DNA from: Clostridia bacterium
GTDB lineage: Bacteria; Bacillota_A; Clostridia; TANB77; CAG-508
Length of the DNA stretch: 8,281 bases
Assembly: GCA_017621295.1 (NCBI GenBank)
Contig: JAGATI010000066.1
Coordinates: 1-8,281 of the forward strand
Direction: 5' to 3'
In this document: in pieces, positions 1 through 7,064 of the stretch
How the letters are laid out: every line of letters starts with the position of its first letter
How positions within the stretch are numbered: position 1 is the first letter of the stretch
Position numbers and translations under genes: made by a program
The notes under the pieces: model-generated
The model's input: only the letters and a program-made list of their open reading frames with translations
The model's database searches: none
What the model was told of the DNA's origin: nothing

Positions 1-20
1 TGCTAAAGATAAGTTTTATA

Positions 21-77
21 CCACGCAGAAAACTTGGGAGACGTTAGCTAAATGCGTACCATCTGCGATTGGTTTTT
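21..77 (+). terminator. Possible 3' end of an upstream structured RNA or terminator
   Basis: CGCAGA (24-29) is the exact reverse complement of TCTGCG (62-67), and CCA (21-23) can extend the stem to TGG (70-72) across a two-base bulge. The right arm runs straight into TTTTT (73-77), as at an intrinsic terminator. The enclosed 32 bases can form a smaller stem (ACG 41-43 with CGT 55-57). A loop this large is unusual for a plain terminator and fits better the closing stem of a small RNA whose 5' part lies outside the window. Bases 1-77 are about 39% GC, clearly above the surroundings. I do not recognise an RNA family. Confidence 0.3.
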
Positions 78-179
78 AAAAATATATATCAAACACTTAA
101 CTAGGCTAGTATGTACTTTTAAATAAGCTGTATATAGTAACATTGATTTTAAATATTATAAAAATTTATAGTAAATGTA

Positions 180-208
180 TTGACAAAAAGGAAAGTAGGT
201 ATTAAAAT
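180..208 (+). promoter_or_regulatory. Sigma-A type promoter of recN
   Basis: A perfect -35 hexamer TTGACA (180-185) is followed after exactly 17 bases by TAAAAT (203-208), a 5/6 match to the -10 consensus. Transcription would start near 214-216, leaving a leader of about 30 bases that carries the GGAGG ribosome binding site (231-235) of recN. The 100 bases before it (80-179) are AT-rich; apart from the short palindrome ACTAGGCTAGT (100-110) I see nothing in them. Confidence 0.75.
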
Positions 209-226
209 ACAAACATAGGTTTTATA

Positions 227-238
227 GAACGGAGGTTT
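227..238 (+). promoter_or_regulatory. Possible LexA (SOS) box overlapping the recN ribosome binding site
   Basis: GAAC-GGAG-GTTT matches the GAAC-N4-GTTY core of the Gram-positive LexA/DinR box. It lies just downstream of the predicted transcription start, so a bound repressor would act as a roadblock. recN is a classic SOS gene in several bacteria, which makes the site plausible. Against it, half the motif (GGAGG, 231-235) is also the Shine-Dalgarno sequence, so part of the match is expected anyway, and the outermost consensus C bases are missing on both sides. Confidence 0.35.
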
Positions 239-246
239 GCATAAAT

Positions 247-1870
247 ATGATTTCTACATTACATATAAAAAATATAGGTATAATTAATGATTTGACAGTA
301 GATTTAAACAATGGGTTTAATGTTTTAACAGGAGAAACTGGTGCAGGAAAAACTTTAATAATAGATTCACTTCGGAATTATTTCAGGAGGCAGATTTTCA
401 AAAGAAATGATAAGAAGAGGAGAAAATCATTCTTTTATAGAATTAAGTTTATATTTGCCTCAAAATGAGAAATCAATTGATGGTAATATTATTGTATCAA
501 GAGAGATATATTCAAATGGAAAAAATTCATGCAAAATAAATGGAAGATTAGTAACTGTTAATGAATTAAAACAATTTATGAATGAAATTATTGATATTCA
601 TGGTCAAAATGATACTCAAAAAATAATGAATAAACAATCACATATATTATATTTAGACCATTTTATAGGAGATAATATATTAAATATAAAAAACGAATAT
701 AAAAGTTTATATTTATCATATAACAACATAAAAAAACAATTAAAAGAAAATTATGGAGATGAGAAAGAAAAACAAAGAAAAATAGATTTATTACAATATC
801 AATTAAAAGAAATTGAAGATGCAAAATTAAAAGAAGGAGAAGAAGAAAAATTAGAAGCGCAAAGAAAAATAATGCTTAATAGTGAAAAAATTAGTAAAAA
901 TTTAGTAGAAGTCGATGCATATTTAAATGAAAATGCAGTAGATGCTATTAACATGTCTATAAAGTCTTTAGAGAAAATAGAAGAGTTTAATACAGAATAT
1001 AAAGAAAAGCTATGTGAGCTTAAAAACATTTATTATGATATACAAGAAATAGCAAGAGATATAAGTTATTTTAAAGAGGAAAATATTTTTAATGAGTCAG
1101 ATAGAAACGAAATAGAAGAAAGATTAGATTTAATATATTCATTAAAACGAAAATATGGAAATAGTGTTAAAGAGATAATAGAATATAAAATTCAAATAGA
1201 AAATGAGATATTTAGTATTGAAAATATGGAAGAAAACAATAAAAAGTTAAAACAAGAATTAAATAAAATAGAAGAAGAAATGAATTTGCTAAGTATAAAA
1301 ATGAACAAAATAAGAACAGAAGAAGCTGATAAATTAAATATAAAAATTAATGAGCAATTAAAAGATTTAGAAATGAAAAATGCAAATTTTATTGTAAAAA
1401 TAAAACAAACTAATGATTTTAATGAAAATGGAAAAGATGATGTAGAATTTATGATTTGTACTAATATAGGAGATGAAGAAAAGTCTTTAATAAAGATTGC
1501 ATCAGGGGGAGAGGTATCAAGAATAATGCTTGCAATAAAAACAATTTTAGCAGATAGTGATAAAGTACCAGTAATGATTTTTGATGAAATTGATACAGGA
1601 ATTAGCGGAAAGGCAGCAAAATCAGTAGCAGAAAAAATGAAGATTATATCTAAAAAACATCAAGTATTATGCATTACACACCAAGCAAATATTGCTGCAA
1701 AAGGCGATTATAATTATTATATTAGTAAAAATATAATAGGAGAAAATACAGTCACTAATATTAAATTACTAACAGAAGATGAAGTAATAAAAGAAATTGC
1801 AAGAATTTCTAGTGGAGATATAACTGGTGTTGCAATCGAACATGCAAAAGAGTTGAGAAGAGCAGTATAA
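247..1870 (+). pseudogene. recN: DNA repair protein RecN, interrupted by a +1 frameshift
   Basis: RecN is an SMC-like ATPase of double-strand break repair. Residues 1-42 from ATG 247 (GGAGG at 231-235) carry the N-terminal strand and the Walker A motif GETGAGKT (residues 29-36). Near base 373 the frame shifts by one; the rest of the protein continues in the frame that reads GIISGGR from 374. Dropping one base gives a 540-residue protein, close to the usual 550-580. Corrected numbering: HGQ signature at about 118-120, a long K/E-rich coiled-coil region at roughly 155-400, ABC signature SGGEVSR at 419-425, Walker B VMIFDEID at 442-449, and the switch region THQANIAA at 477-484 (many RecN proteins read THLPQ here). 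As read, translation from 247 stops at 468 after 73 residues. An internal ATG at 407 would give a 487-residue product without Walker A, presumably inactive. Everything after the shift looks intact, so a sequencing error, a recent mutation or recoding are all possible. Confidence 0.93.
370..376 (+). other. Frameshift site in recN (CTT-C-GGA)
   Basis: The first frame reads ...GAT TCA CTT CGG AAT; the second reads GGA ATT ATT TCA GGA GGC AGA. The family pattern IIDxxxxxxGGR is restored with exact spacing if one base among about 370-373 is removed, giving I-I-D-S-L-G-I-I-S-G-G-R. The C at 373 is the simplest candidate, because CTT then joins GGA directly. CGG at 373-375 is the only in-frame CGG I could find in any gene of this window, where arginine is almost always AGA. 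Confidence 0.85.
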
Positions 1871-1875
1871 AAAAC

Positions 1876-1904
1876 TTTACAAATACCATAATTTGTTATA
1901 TAAT
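1876..1904 (+). promoter_or_regulatory. Sigma-A type promoter of lysS
   Basis: TTTACA (1876-1881) is followed after 17 bases by a perfect TATAAT (1899-1904), in the 69-base gap between recN and lysS. The start would fall near 1910-1912, giving a leader of about 30 bases with the ribosome binding site AAAGAGG (1926-1932), seven bases before ATG 1940. lysS therefore does not depend on readthrough from recN. There is no T-box motif, so no tRNA-sensing leader is apparent. Confidence 0.75.
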
Positions 1905-1939
1905 CGTTACATTAAAATAAGCGGGAAAGAGGTTTTTTT

Positions 1940-3430
1940 ATGGAAAATAATCAAGAACAAGAATTAGATTTAAATCAACTAATGAAAGTAAGAAGAGATA
2001 AATTAGAAAGCTTAAAACAAGAAGGAAAAAATCCATATGAAATAACAAAATTTAATAGAACAAATACAGCAGGAGAAATTAAAGCAAATTATGAGAAATA
2101 TGCAGAAAAAGATGTTACAGTAGCAGGAAGAATTATAGCAAAAAGAATAATGGGGAAAGCATCTTTTTGTACAATTCAAGACTGTGATGAAAGAATTCAA
2201 AGTTATGTAAGTATTAATGATTTAGGTGAAGAAAGTTATAAAGCTTTTAAAACATTTGATATTGGAGATATAATAGGAATAACAGGTTTTGTATTTAAAA
2301 CAAGAACAGAAGAAATATCAGTACATGCAAAAGAAGTAACATTACTTTCAAAATCATTAAGACCATTACCAGAGAAATTCCATGGATTAAAAGATACAGA
2401 TTTAAGATATAGACAAAGATATGTAGATTTAATTATGAATCCAGATGTAAAGAAAACATTTGAAGCTAGAGGAAAAATAATAAGCGAAATTAGAAAAATA
2501 CTAGATGAAAAAGGATATTTAGAAGTAGATACACCAATATTAAATACAATATCAGGAGGAGCTACTGCAAAACCATTTATTACACATCATAATGCATTAG
2601 ACTTAAGTATGTATTTAAGAATTGCAACAGAGTTAAACTTAAAAAGATTAATTGTAGGTGGATATGATAAAGTATATGAAATGGGAAGAATATTTAGAAA
2701 TGAAGGTATGGATGTTAGACACAATCCAGAATTTACAACAATAGAATTATATGCTGCATATCAAGATTATAATGATATGATGGATATAACAGAAGAGATA
2801 TTCACAAAATGTGCTATGAAGGTTCTTGGAACTACAAAAATTAATTATCAAGGACAAGATATAGATTTAACACCAGGATGGAAAAGAATTACAATGATAG
2901 ATAGCATTAAAGAAGCATGTGGAGTAGACTTTAATGAAATTAATTCAGATGAAGAAGCAGTAGCTTTAGCAAAAGAGAGAGGATTACAAATTCCAGATGT
3001 AACAAAGGAAACAAGAGGAGATGTAATAAGTTTATTCTTTGATGAATATGTAGAAAAAACATTAATTCAGCCAACATTTATATATGATTATCCAGTAGAA
3101 ATATCACCACTTGCAAAAAGAAGTCCAAAAGACACAAGATTAACAGAAAGATTTGAAGTATTTATTGGTGGAAGAGAATATGGAAATGCTTTCTCAGAAT
3201 TAAACGATCCAATAGACCAATATGAAAGATTTAAAAAACAAGTTGAAGCTAGAAATGCAGGCGATGAAGAAGCTGGAATGATGGATGAAGACTTTGTTCA
3301 AGCATTAGAATATGGAATGCCTCCAACAGGTGGACTTGGAATTGGCGTAGATAGATTAATAATGTTATTAACAGATTCAGCATCAATTAGAGATGTGTTA
3401 TTATTCCCAACAATGAAGCCACTTGGGTAA
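1940..3430 (+). CDS. lysS: Lysyl-tRNA synthetase, class II
   Basis: Charges tRNA-Lys with lysine using ATP (EC 6.1.1.6); a cytosolic homodimer in this family. The 496 residues match the usual bacterial length of about 490-500. The N-terminal region (about 60-140) is the OB-fold anticodon-binding domain, containing [18 protein letters not shown]. The class II catalytic domain follows: [19 protein letters not shown] at 146-164, motif 1 around the helix and strand at 174-200, motif 2 at about 247-270 ([17 protein letters not shown]), and motif 3 [14 protein letters not shown] at 464-477 with its conserved arginine. The [10 protein letters not shown] segment (415-424) of the active site is present, and the protein ends in the typical FPTMKP. 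The start is ATG 1940, preceded by AAAGAGG. Own promoter at 1876-1904. No obvious T-run terminator follows; only a short AT inverted repeat (ATTAATA 3433-3439, TATTAAT 3442-3448) lies after the stop. Confidence 0.98.
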   Translation: MENNQEQELDLNQLMKVRRDKLESLKQEGKNPYEITKFNRTNTAGEIKANYEKYAEKDVTVAGRIIAKRIMGKASFCTIQDCDERIQSYVSINDLGEESYKAFKTFDIGDIIGITGFVFKTRTEEISVHAKEVTLLSKSLRPLPEKFHGLKDTDLRYRQRYVDLIMNPDVKKTFEARGKIISEIRKILDEKGYLEVDTPILNTISGGATAKPFITHHNALDLSMYLRIATELNLKRLIVGGYDKVYEMGRIFRNEGMDVRHNPEFTTIELYAAYQDYNDMMDITEEIFTKCAMKVLGTTKINYQGQDIDLTPGWKRITMIDSIKEACGVDFNEINSDEEAVALAKERGLQIPDVTKETRGDVISLFFDEYVEKTLIQPTFIYDYPVEISPLAKRSPKDTRLTERFEVFIGGREYGNAFSELNDPIDQYERFKKQVEARNAGDEEAGMMDEDFVQALEYGMPPTGGLGIGVDRLIMLLTDSASIRDVLLFPTMKPLG

Positions 3431-3485
3431 CGATTAATAAATATTAATAGCGATTTAAAATGCAAAGTTATACAAAATTGATTAG

Positions 3486-3491
3486 TATAAT
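3486..3491 (+). promoter_or_regulatory. Possible -10 element of a long leader before the DUF1653 gene
   Basis: A perfect TATAAT stands 56 bases after the lysS stop. No good -35 hexamer lies 16-18 bases upstream; TGCAAA (3461-3466) is 19 bases away and poor. If used, transcription would begin near 3498 and the DUF1653 gene would have a leader of about 235 bases containing the hairpins at 3557-3656. In sequence this AT-rich a lone TATAAT is weak evidence. Confidence 0.25.
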
Positions 3492-3556
3492 ATTAATGAG
3501 TTTTAATAAATTCAATTAGGTAGTATTAAAATAGCAGTTTTTGAACATTGAAAAGT

Positions 3557-3656
3557 ACCTGAAACAATAACAACAAAGCAGGTTTTATTGGACCAGATGA
3601 AAAGTTTAATAAAACCTCTTAATAACATTTAGTATTGGATATACTATTTCAAGAGG
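3557..3656 (+). ncRNA. Candidate structured leader or small RNA with alternative stems
   Basis: The gene-free stretch 3431-3734 contains a chain of overlapping complementary segments. Stem A: ACCTG (3557-3561) with CAGGT (3579-3583). Stem B: AGGTTTTATT (3580-3589) with AATAAAACCT (3608-3617), ten perfect pairs around an 18-base loop. Stem C: CCTCTT (3615-3620) with AAGAGG (3651-3656), enclosing hairpin D, TAGTAT (3630-3635) with ATACTA (3641-3646) and a 5-base loop. A and B share 3580-3583; B and C share 3615-3617, so B excludes both A and C. This is the geometry of a switching leader, but I recognise no riboswitch consensus, no T-run follows the stems and no terminator is evident. I see no convincing ORF in the stretch. 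It could be a leader of the DUF1653 gene, the 3' region of lysS mRNA, a separate small RNA, or chance pairing. Confidence 0.35.
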
Positions 3657-3734
3657 GAAGATAAAAATTTTAAGTAATATTATTAAAGTTATATAAGATA
3701 AGAATATATTAGAATTTATAGTGAGGATTAAAGG

Positions 3735-3986
3735 ATGAATAATATAAAAGTTAAATCAATTTATAAACATTTTAAAGGGGACTTATATTTAATAGAAGAT
3801 ATTGCAATACATAGTGAAACCAGAGAAAAATATGTAGTATATAGGGCTTTGTATGGAGATACAGGATTATATATAAGACCTTATGATATGTTTGCTTCAG
3901 AGGTTGACCACGAAAAATATCCAAATATAAAACAAAAATACAGATTCGAATTACAAAATATAAAAAGTGTTAAGGAAAATAAGTAA
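3735..3986 (+). CDS. DUF1653 family small protein
   Basis: An 83-residue soluble protein of the DUF1653 family, whose biochemical role is not established as far as I know. The family core is clear: [33 protein letters not shown] (residues about 10-42), then the conserved [10 protein letters not shown] segment (44-53). The usual pattern is Y-R-H-[FY]-K-G...A-x-H-[ST]-E-T...VVYRALYG...RPL-x-MF. No signal peptide or membrane segment is visible; the last 20 residues are lysine-rich. The start ATG 3735 is preceded by GAGGA (3723-3727) at seven bases, a good site. The gene stands alone between lysS and the M50 protease gene with gaps of about 300 and 165 bases, so context does not suggest a function. 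A structured leader may precede it (3557-3656). Confidence 0.88.
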   Translation: MNNIKVKSIYKHFKGDLYLIEDIAIHSETREKYVVYRALYGDTGLYIRPYDMFASEVDHEKYPNIKQKYRFELQNIKSVKENK

Positions 3987-4092
3987 TATTAACCTAAACA
4001 TTAATGTGTATATAAATTTAATTTTAATAACAATTTATATTTATAATATATCATATAAGGTTCACAAAAAATCATTAAATTAATTAAAATCT

Positions 4093-4113
4093 AAGGTTTA
4101 TAGGTAAATCCTT
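4093..4113 (+). other. Small hairpin upstream of the M50 protease gene
   Basis: AAGG-TTTA (4093-4100) pairs with TAAA-T-CCTT (4105-4113), with one bulged T and a 4-base loop. It lies 38 bases before the ATG at 4152. There is no T-run after it, so it is not a standard terminator. The rest of the gap 3987-4151 is AT-rich. It holds a TATAAT (4042-4047) without a usable -35, and a low-complexity AT inverted repeat near 4009-4040. Confidence 0.2.
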
Positions 4114-4151
4114 AAAAATCTAAATATTAATTTGGGGCGAGGTAAAATTTA

Positions 4152-4925
4152 ATGTTCAGTTTTGATAAAAGATATTTATATATTTTTGTTGCTATTATGG
4201 TTGTATATAATTTAGGTGGATATATACAAAATCCATCTAAATTATTAAGTTTATTATTAGCTCTTCCAGCAGTTATAGTTGCAATGACATTTCATGAATT
4301 TGCACATGCATTTGCAGCAGATAAATTAGGAGACGAAACACCAAGAAATCAAGGAAGAGTTACACTGAATCCATTAAAACATATTGAACCTATTGGATTT
4401 GTTATACTTTTATTTGCTGGTTTTGGTTGGGGAAGACCAGTACAAATTAATCCAGTTAGATTTAAAAGGAATATTAGTATGTCAAAAGGAGAAGCAATTG
4501 TTTCTTTTGCAGGACCACTTATGAATTTAATATTAGCAGTAATCTTTTCTTTTGTATTAGGACTTATATTTAAATTTGATTTATTAGCCAATATATCTAG
4601 TATATATAGTAGTATAATAATAATTCTTTTATACCAAATGATATTTATGAATATAGGTTTAGGTGTTTTTAATTTAATACCTTTACCACCATTAGATGGT
4701 TCAAAAATATTAAGACATTTTATGCCTACTAATGCACAAATGTGGCTTGATAGAAATCAGCATATATTCTATATTATTTTTATAGCAATTTGGGTTTTAG
4801 GCTTTGCAGGAATAATTATCTCACCAATTATACAAATTATAGCAAAAGGAATAATGCTATTAGTATCAGGAACATTAGGAATAGATTTAATATTAATTTT
4901 AAAAATTTTAGGAATATATATATAA
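4152..4925 (+). CDS. Site-2 protease family membrane metalloprotease (peptidase M50)
   Basis: A predicted intramembrane zinc protease of the M50 family, YwhC-like group. The zinc motif HEFAH is at residues 48-52 (ligands H48 and H52, catalytic E49) at the end of a hydrophobic segment. The third ligand is D182 in the NLIPLPPLDG motif (174-183), which faces the active site in the family. Further hallmarks are the LGDETPRNQGRVTLNP loop (59-74) and the SFAGPLMN motif (118-125). Hydrophobic stretches at about 10-22, 31-47, 81-93, 115-140, 152-175, 205-226 and 228-256 indicate a multi-pass membrane protein. At 257 residues it is somewhat longer than the 200-230 common in this subgroup, the extra length being C-terminal and hydrophobic. 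There is no PDZ domain, unlike RseP. Start ATG 4152 follows GAGGT (4139-4143) at eight bases. The substrate is unknown; neighbours give no hint. Confidence 0.92.
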   Translation: MFSFDKRYLYIFVAIMVVYNLGGYIQNPSKLLSLLLALPAVIVAMTFHEFAHAFAADKLGDETPRNQGRVTLNPLKHIEPIGFVILLFAGFGWGRPVQINPVRFKRNISMSKGEAIVSFAGPLMNLILAVIFSFVLGLIFKFDLLANISSIYSSIIIILLYQMIFMNIGLGVFNLIPLPPLDGSKILRHFMPTNAQMWLDRNQHIFYIIFIAIWVLGFAGIIISPIIQIIAKGIMLLVSGTLGIDLILILKILGIYI

Positions 4926-4982
4926 AGGATATTATGACCAAATAATAAAGTATGAAAATATTATACAAAAAGCATATATATC

Positions 4983-5022
4983 ATATCAAAAATATATATT
5001 TAATAAGATATATATTTGATAT
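4983..5022 (+). repeat. Long AT inverted repeat between the M50 gene and tsaD
   Basis: ATATC-AAAAA-TATATAT (4983-4999) pairs with ATATATA-TTT-GATAT (5008-5022): 15 base pairs with two bulged A bases and an 8-base loop. It lies 58 bases after the M50 stop and about 100 before tsaD. No T-run follows on the + strand, so termination is doubtful; it may protect the 3' end of the M50 transcript. A second possible pairing, GGATATTAT (4927-4935) with ATAATATCC (5051-5059), would enclose it and compete with AATAATAT (5050-5057) pairing to ATATTATT (5070-5077). Confidence 0.4.
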
Positions 5023-5118
5023 AAAATAACATTAAGAGGAAAAAGGTTGAATAATATCCAAAACTTGTAATATTATTTATGCAAATTTGTGCCTTTCAGG
5101 GAAGGAATGAGACTTAAT

Positions 5119-6114
5119 ATGAAAGATATATTAATATTAGGAATTGAATCAAGCTGTGATGAAACTTCTTGTGCCATTGTAAAAAATGGTAGAGAAGTTC
5201 TTTCAAATGTAATAAATTCTCAAATAAAGATACATGAAAAATTTGGAGGAGTAGTACCAGAAATAGCATCTAGAAATCATGTAGAAGTAATTTCAAGCGT
5301 TGTAAAACAAGCTTTAAGAGAGGCAAATTTAACTTTTAATGATATAGATGCAGTTAGCTGTACATATGGACCTGGATTAGTAGGAGCTTTGTTAGTAGGA
5401 GTATCTTATGCAAAAGCTTTAAGTTATGCATTAAACAAACCATTAATAGGAACAAACCATATAGAAGGACATATTGCAGCAAATTATATTACTCATCCAG
5501 AGTTAGAACCACCATGTCTATGTTTAGTAATATCAGGAGGACATACTCATTTAGTACATATAAAAAATTATAAAGAATTTGAAATATTAGGAAGAACAAA
5601 AGATGATGCTATAGGAGAGGCTTTTGATAAAGTTGCAAGAGTTATTGGACTTGGATATCCAGGAGGCCCAAAAATTGATAAATTAGCCAGAGAAGGAAAT
5701 AATAATATAAAAATTCCTAAAACACATTTTGAAAATTTAGATTTTAGTTTTAGCGGAATAAAAACTGCAATAATTAATATGCATCATAAAAATCCGAATA
5801 TAAATAAGGCTGATTTATGTGCAAGTTTTGAAGCAACTGTTACAGAAATTTTAATAGAAAATACTCTTAAAGCTGCAAGAAAACTTAATATTAACAAAAT
5901 AGCATTAGCTGGTGGTGTATCTGCAAATAGTTATATAAGGCAACAGTTTATAAATTTAGAAAAAACAAATGGTATGAAAATATATTATCCAACACATATA
6001 TTATGTACAGATAATGCAGCTATGATTGCATCTGCTGGTTATTATAATTATATTAATGGAAAAATATCAGATTTAGAATTAAATGCTATCCCAAATCTAA
6101 AAATAGGTGAATAA
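5119..6114 (+). CDS. tsaD: tRNA N6-adenosine threonylcarbamoyltransferase TsaD
   Basis: Transfers the threonylcarbamoyl group from TC-AMP to A37 of ANN-decoding tRNAs (t6A), normally working with TsaB and TsaE, neither of which is in this window. The open frame extends back to a GTG at 5089, but ATG 5119 is preferred: it gives [16 protein letters not shown], matching the family N-terminus, and AGGGAAGGA (5098-5106) lies 12 bases before it. ATG 5107 sits right against that site, too close. The product is 331 residues, a normal length. Numbering from 5119: metal-binding HxxxH in NHIEGH (H114, H118), SGGHTH at 139-144, [17 protein letters not shown] at 162-178, SFSGIKT at 210-216, AGGVSAN at 264-270, and the metal ligand D298 in CTDNAAMIA. 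All key residues are present. The N-terminal SSCDET is the ASKHA-fold phosphate loop. No clear promoter was found in the 193-base gap upstream. Confidence 0.97.
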   Translation: MKDILILGIESSCDETSCAIVKNGREVLSNVINSQIKIHEKFGGVVPEIASRNHVEVISSVVKQALREANLTFNDIDAVSCTYGPGLVGALLVGVSYAKALSYALNKPLIGTNHIEGHIAANYITHPELEPPCLCLVISGGHTHLVHIKNYKEFEILGRTKDDAIGEAFDKVARVIGLGYPGGPKIDKLAREGNNNIKIPKTHFENLDFSFSGIKTAIINMHHKNPNINKADLCASFEATVTEILIENTLKAARKLNINKIALAGGVSANSYIRQQFINLEKTNGMKIYYPTHILCTDNAAMIASAGYYNYINGKISDLELNAIPNLKIGE

Positions 6115-6132
6115 CTAAATTTAATATTTAGA

Positions 6133-6167
6133 AAATGCAAATATTATGTAGAGAAATATAGGCATTT
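6133..6167 (+). other. Imperfect hairpin after tsaD
   Basis: AAATGC (6133-6138) pairs with GCATTT (6162-6167) and ATATT (6141-6145) with AATAT (6155-6159), separated by a 2x2 internal loop and closed by a 9-base loop: 11 pairs in all. It begins 19 bases after the tsaD stop. A smaller stem, CTAAAT (6115-6120) with ATTTAG (6126-6131), abuts the stop codon. Neither is followed by a T-run, so they are more likely 3'-end stability elements than intrinsic terminators. Confidence 0.3.
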
Positions 6168-6194
6168 ATATTGAAAGTTGTGTAATATTAAAAG

Positions 6195-6328
6195 CTATCT
6201 AAATAATAATTAAAACAAATGAATATAAAAATAATTATAAAAAATAAACATAAGCAAATAAATAAAAAATAATAAATAAAAAATATACTAATAATTAATA
6301 AATTTTATAACATAAACAAAATAATAAT
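6195..6328 (+). other. A-rich, nearly G-free leader of the phosphoesterase gene
   Basis: These 134 bases contain only two G residues (6221 and 6254) and few C; they consist largely of A with scattered T. No hairpin of any strength can form. I found no convincing promoter; TTGAAA (6171-6176) has no good -10 at normal spacing. The tract leads directly to the AAGGAAG ribosome binding site (6331-6337). An unstructured A-rich leader would leave the start site open for ribosomes. It also contains the 14-base tandem repeat. Confidence 0.5.
6257..6284 (+). repeat. Perfect 14-base tandem duplication
   Basis: AATAAATAAAAAAT occurs twice head to tail (6257-6270 and 6271-6284) without a mismatch, inside the A-rich leader. 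It is probably a product of replication slippage in low-complexity sequence, and its copy number may vary between strains. Confidence 0.8.
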
Positions 6329-6341
6329 GAAAGGAAGTAAT

Positions 6342-7049
6342 ATGTCTATTTATGTAATAGCAGATTTGCATCTATCTTTTAAAGAAGAAAAACCAATGAA
6401 TATATTTGGAGATAATTGGACAAAACATCCTGAAAAAATAAAGAAAAATTGGATAGAAAAAGTCAAACAAGATGATTTAGTAGTGTTACCAGGTGACTTT
6501 TCTTGGGCAATGCATTTAGAAGATACATATGAAGACTTTAAATATTTAAATGGTTTGCCAGGAAAAAAATTATTATTAAGAGGAAATCATGATTATTGGT
6601 GGACAACTCTAAAAAAGATGAGAGAGTTCTTAAAAGAAAATAATTTTTCTAATATTGATTTTATATATAATACATCATATATATATGATGATACTATTAT
6701 CACAGGAACAAGAGGTTGGGCAATACTTGATTCAGATAATAGTAATAAAATGATAAAAAGAGAAAATGCTAGATTACGATTAGCAATAGAAGATGGAATA
6801 AAAAAATATGGAAATGATAAAGAAATTATTGTTTTTATGCATTATCCACCACTAATATGTAAAAATTTATTAGCAAATCCAAATCTAGATTTTTATAAAA
6901 CACTAAGAGAATATAATATTAAGAAATGTTATTATGGACATTTACATGGTAATTCTCATAAAGATGCTGTAGAAGGAGAAGTAGAAGGAATAGAGTTTAA
7001 TTTAATTAGTGCAGATTATTTACAATTTGATTTAAAGAAAATTAAATAA
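6342..7049 (+). CDS. Calcineurin-like metallophosphoesterase (COG1768 type)
   Basis: A predicted soluble two-metal phosphohydrolase. ATG 6342 is chosen over the in-frame ATG 6327: AAGGAAG (6331-6337) is correctly spaced for 6342 but lies inside the coding region if 6327 is used, and MSIYVIADLHLSF matches the family start. This gives 235 residues. Metal and catalytic motifs in order: D-x-H at D8/H10, GDFSWAM with D52, GNHDYWW with N82 and H83, MHYPP with H167, and GHLHG with H200 and H202. All the calcineurin-fold motifs are thus complete. The segments KPMNIFGDNW and GDFSWAM are characteristic of the COG1768 phosphohydrolases found in Firmicutes, whose natural substrate is not known to me. There is no signal peptide or membrane segment. 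It follows tsaD after a 227-base gap and precedes trigger factor, which has its own promoter. Confidence 0.92.
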   Translation: MSIYVIADLHLSFKEEKPMNIFGDNWTKHPEKIKKNWIEKVKQDDLVVLPGDFSWAMHLEDTYEDFKYLNGLPGKKLLLRGNHDYWWTTLKKMREFLKENNFSNIDFIYNTSYIYDDTIITGTRGWAILDSDNSNKMIKRENARLRLAIEDGIKKYGNDKEIIVFMHYPPLICKNLLANPNLDFYKTLREYNIKKCYYGHLHGNSHKDAVEGEVEGIEFNLISADYLQFDLKKIK

Positions 7050-7064
7050 TGTAAACATAAACTA

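Noticed and set aside
2..79. A 25-codon open frame running from the window edge to TAA at 77-79, possibly the tail of an upstream gene.
   Set aside because: It uses ACC, ACG, CAG, GAG, TGC and GCG codons, unlike every clear gene here, matches no C-terminus I recognise, and 25 open codons can easily occur by chance.
407..1870. A separate 487-residue gene starting at ATG 407, with AGGAGG at 385-390.
   Set aside because: The ATG is internal to RecN, the AGGAGG encodes the conserved GG of the RecN fold and is 16 bases away, and the product would lack Walker A.
3431..3734. A T-box, known riboswitch or CRISPR-associated RNA in the gap after lysS.
   Set aside because: There is no T-box GGNACCGCG-like motif, no riboswitch consensus I recognise, no repeated unit and no cas gene nearby.
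5089..5118. A ten-residue N-terminal extension of TsaD from GTG 5089.
   Set aside because: It has no ribosome binding site at the right distance and would add residues absent from the family; ATG 5119 has both a site and the expected N-terminus.
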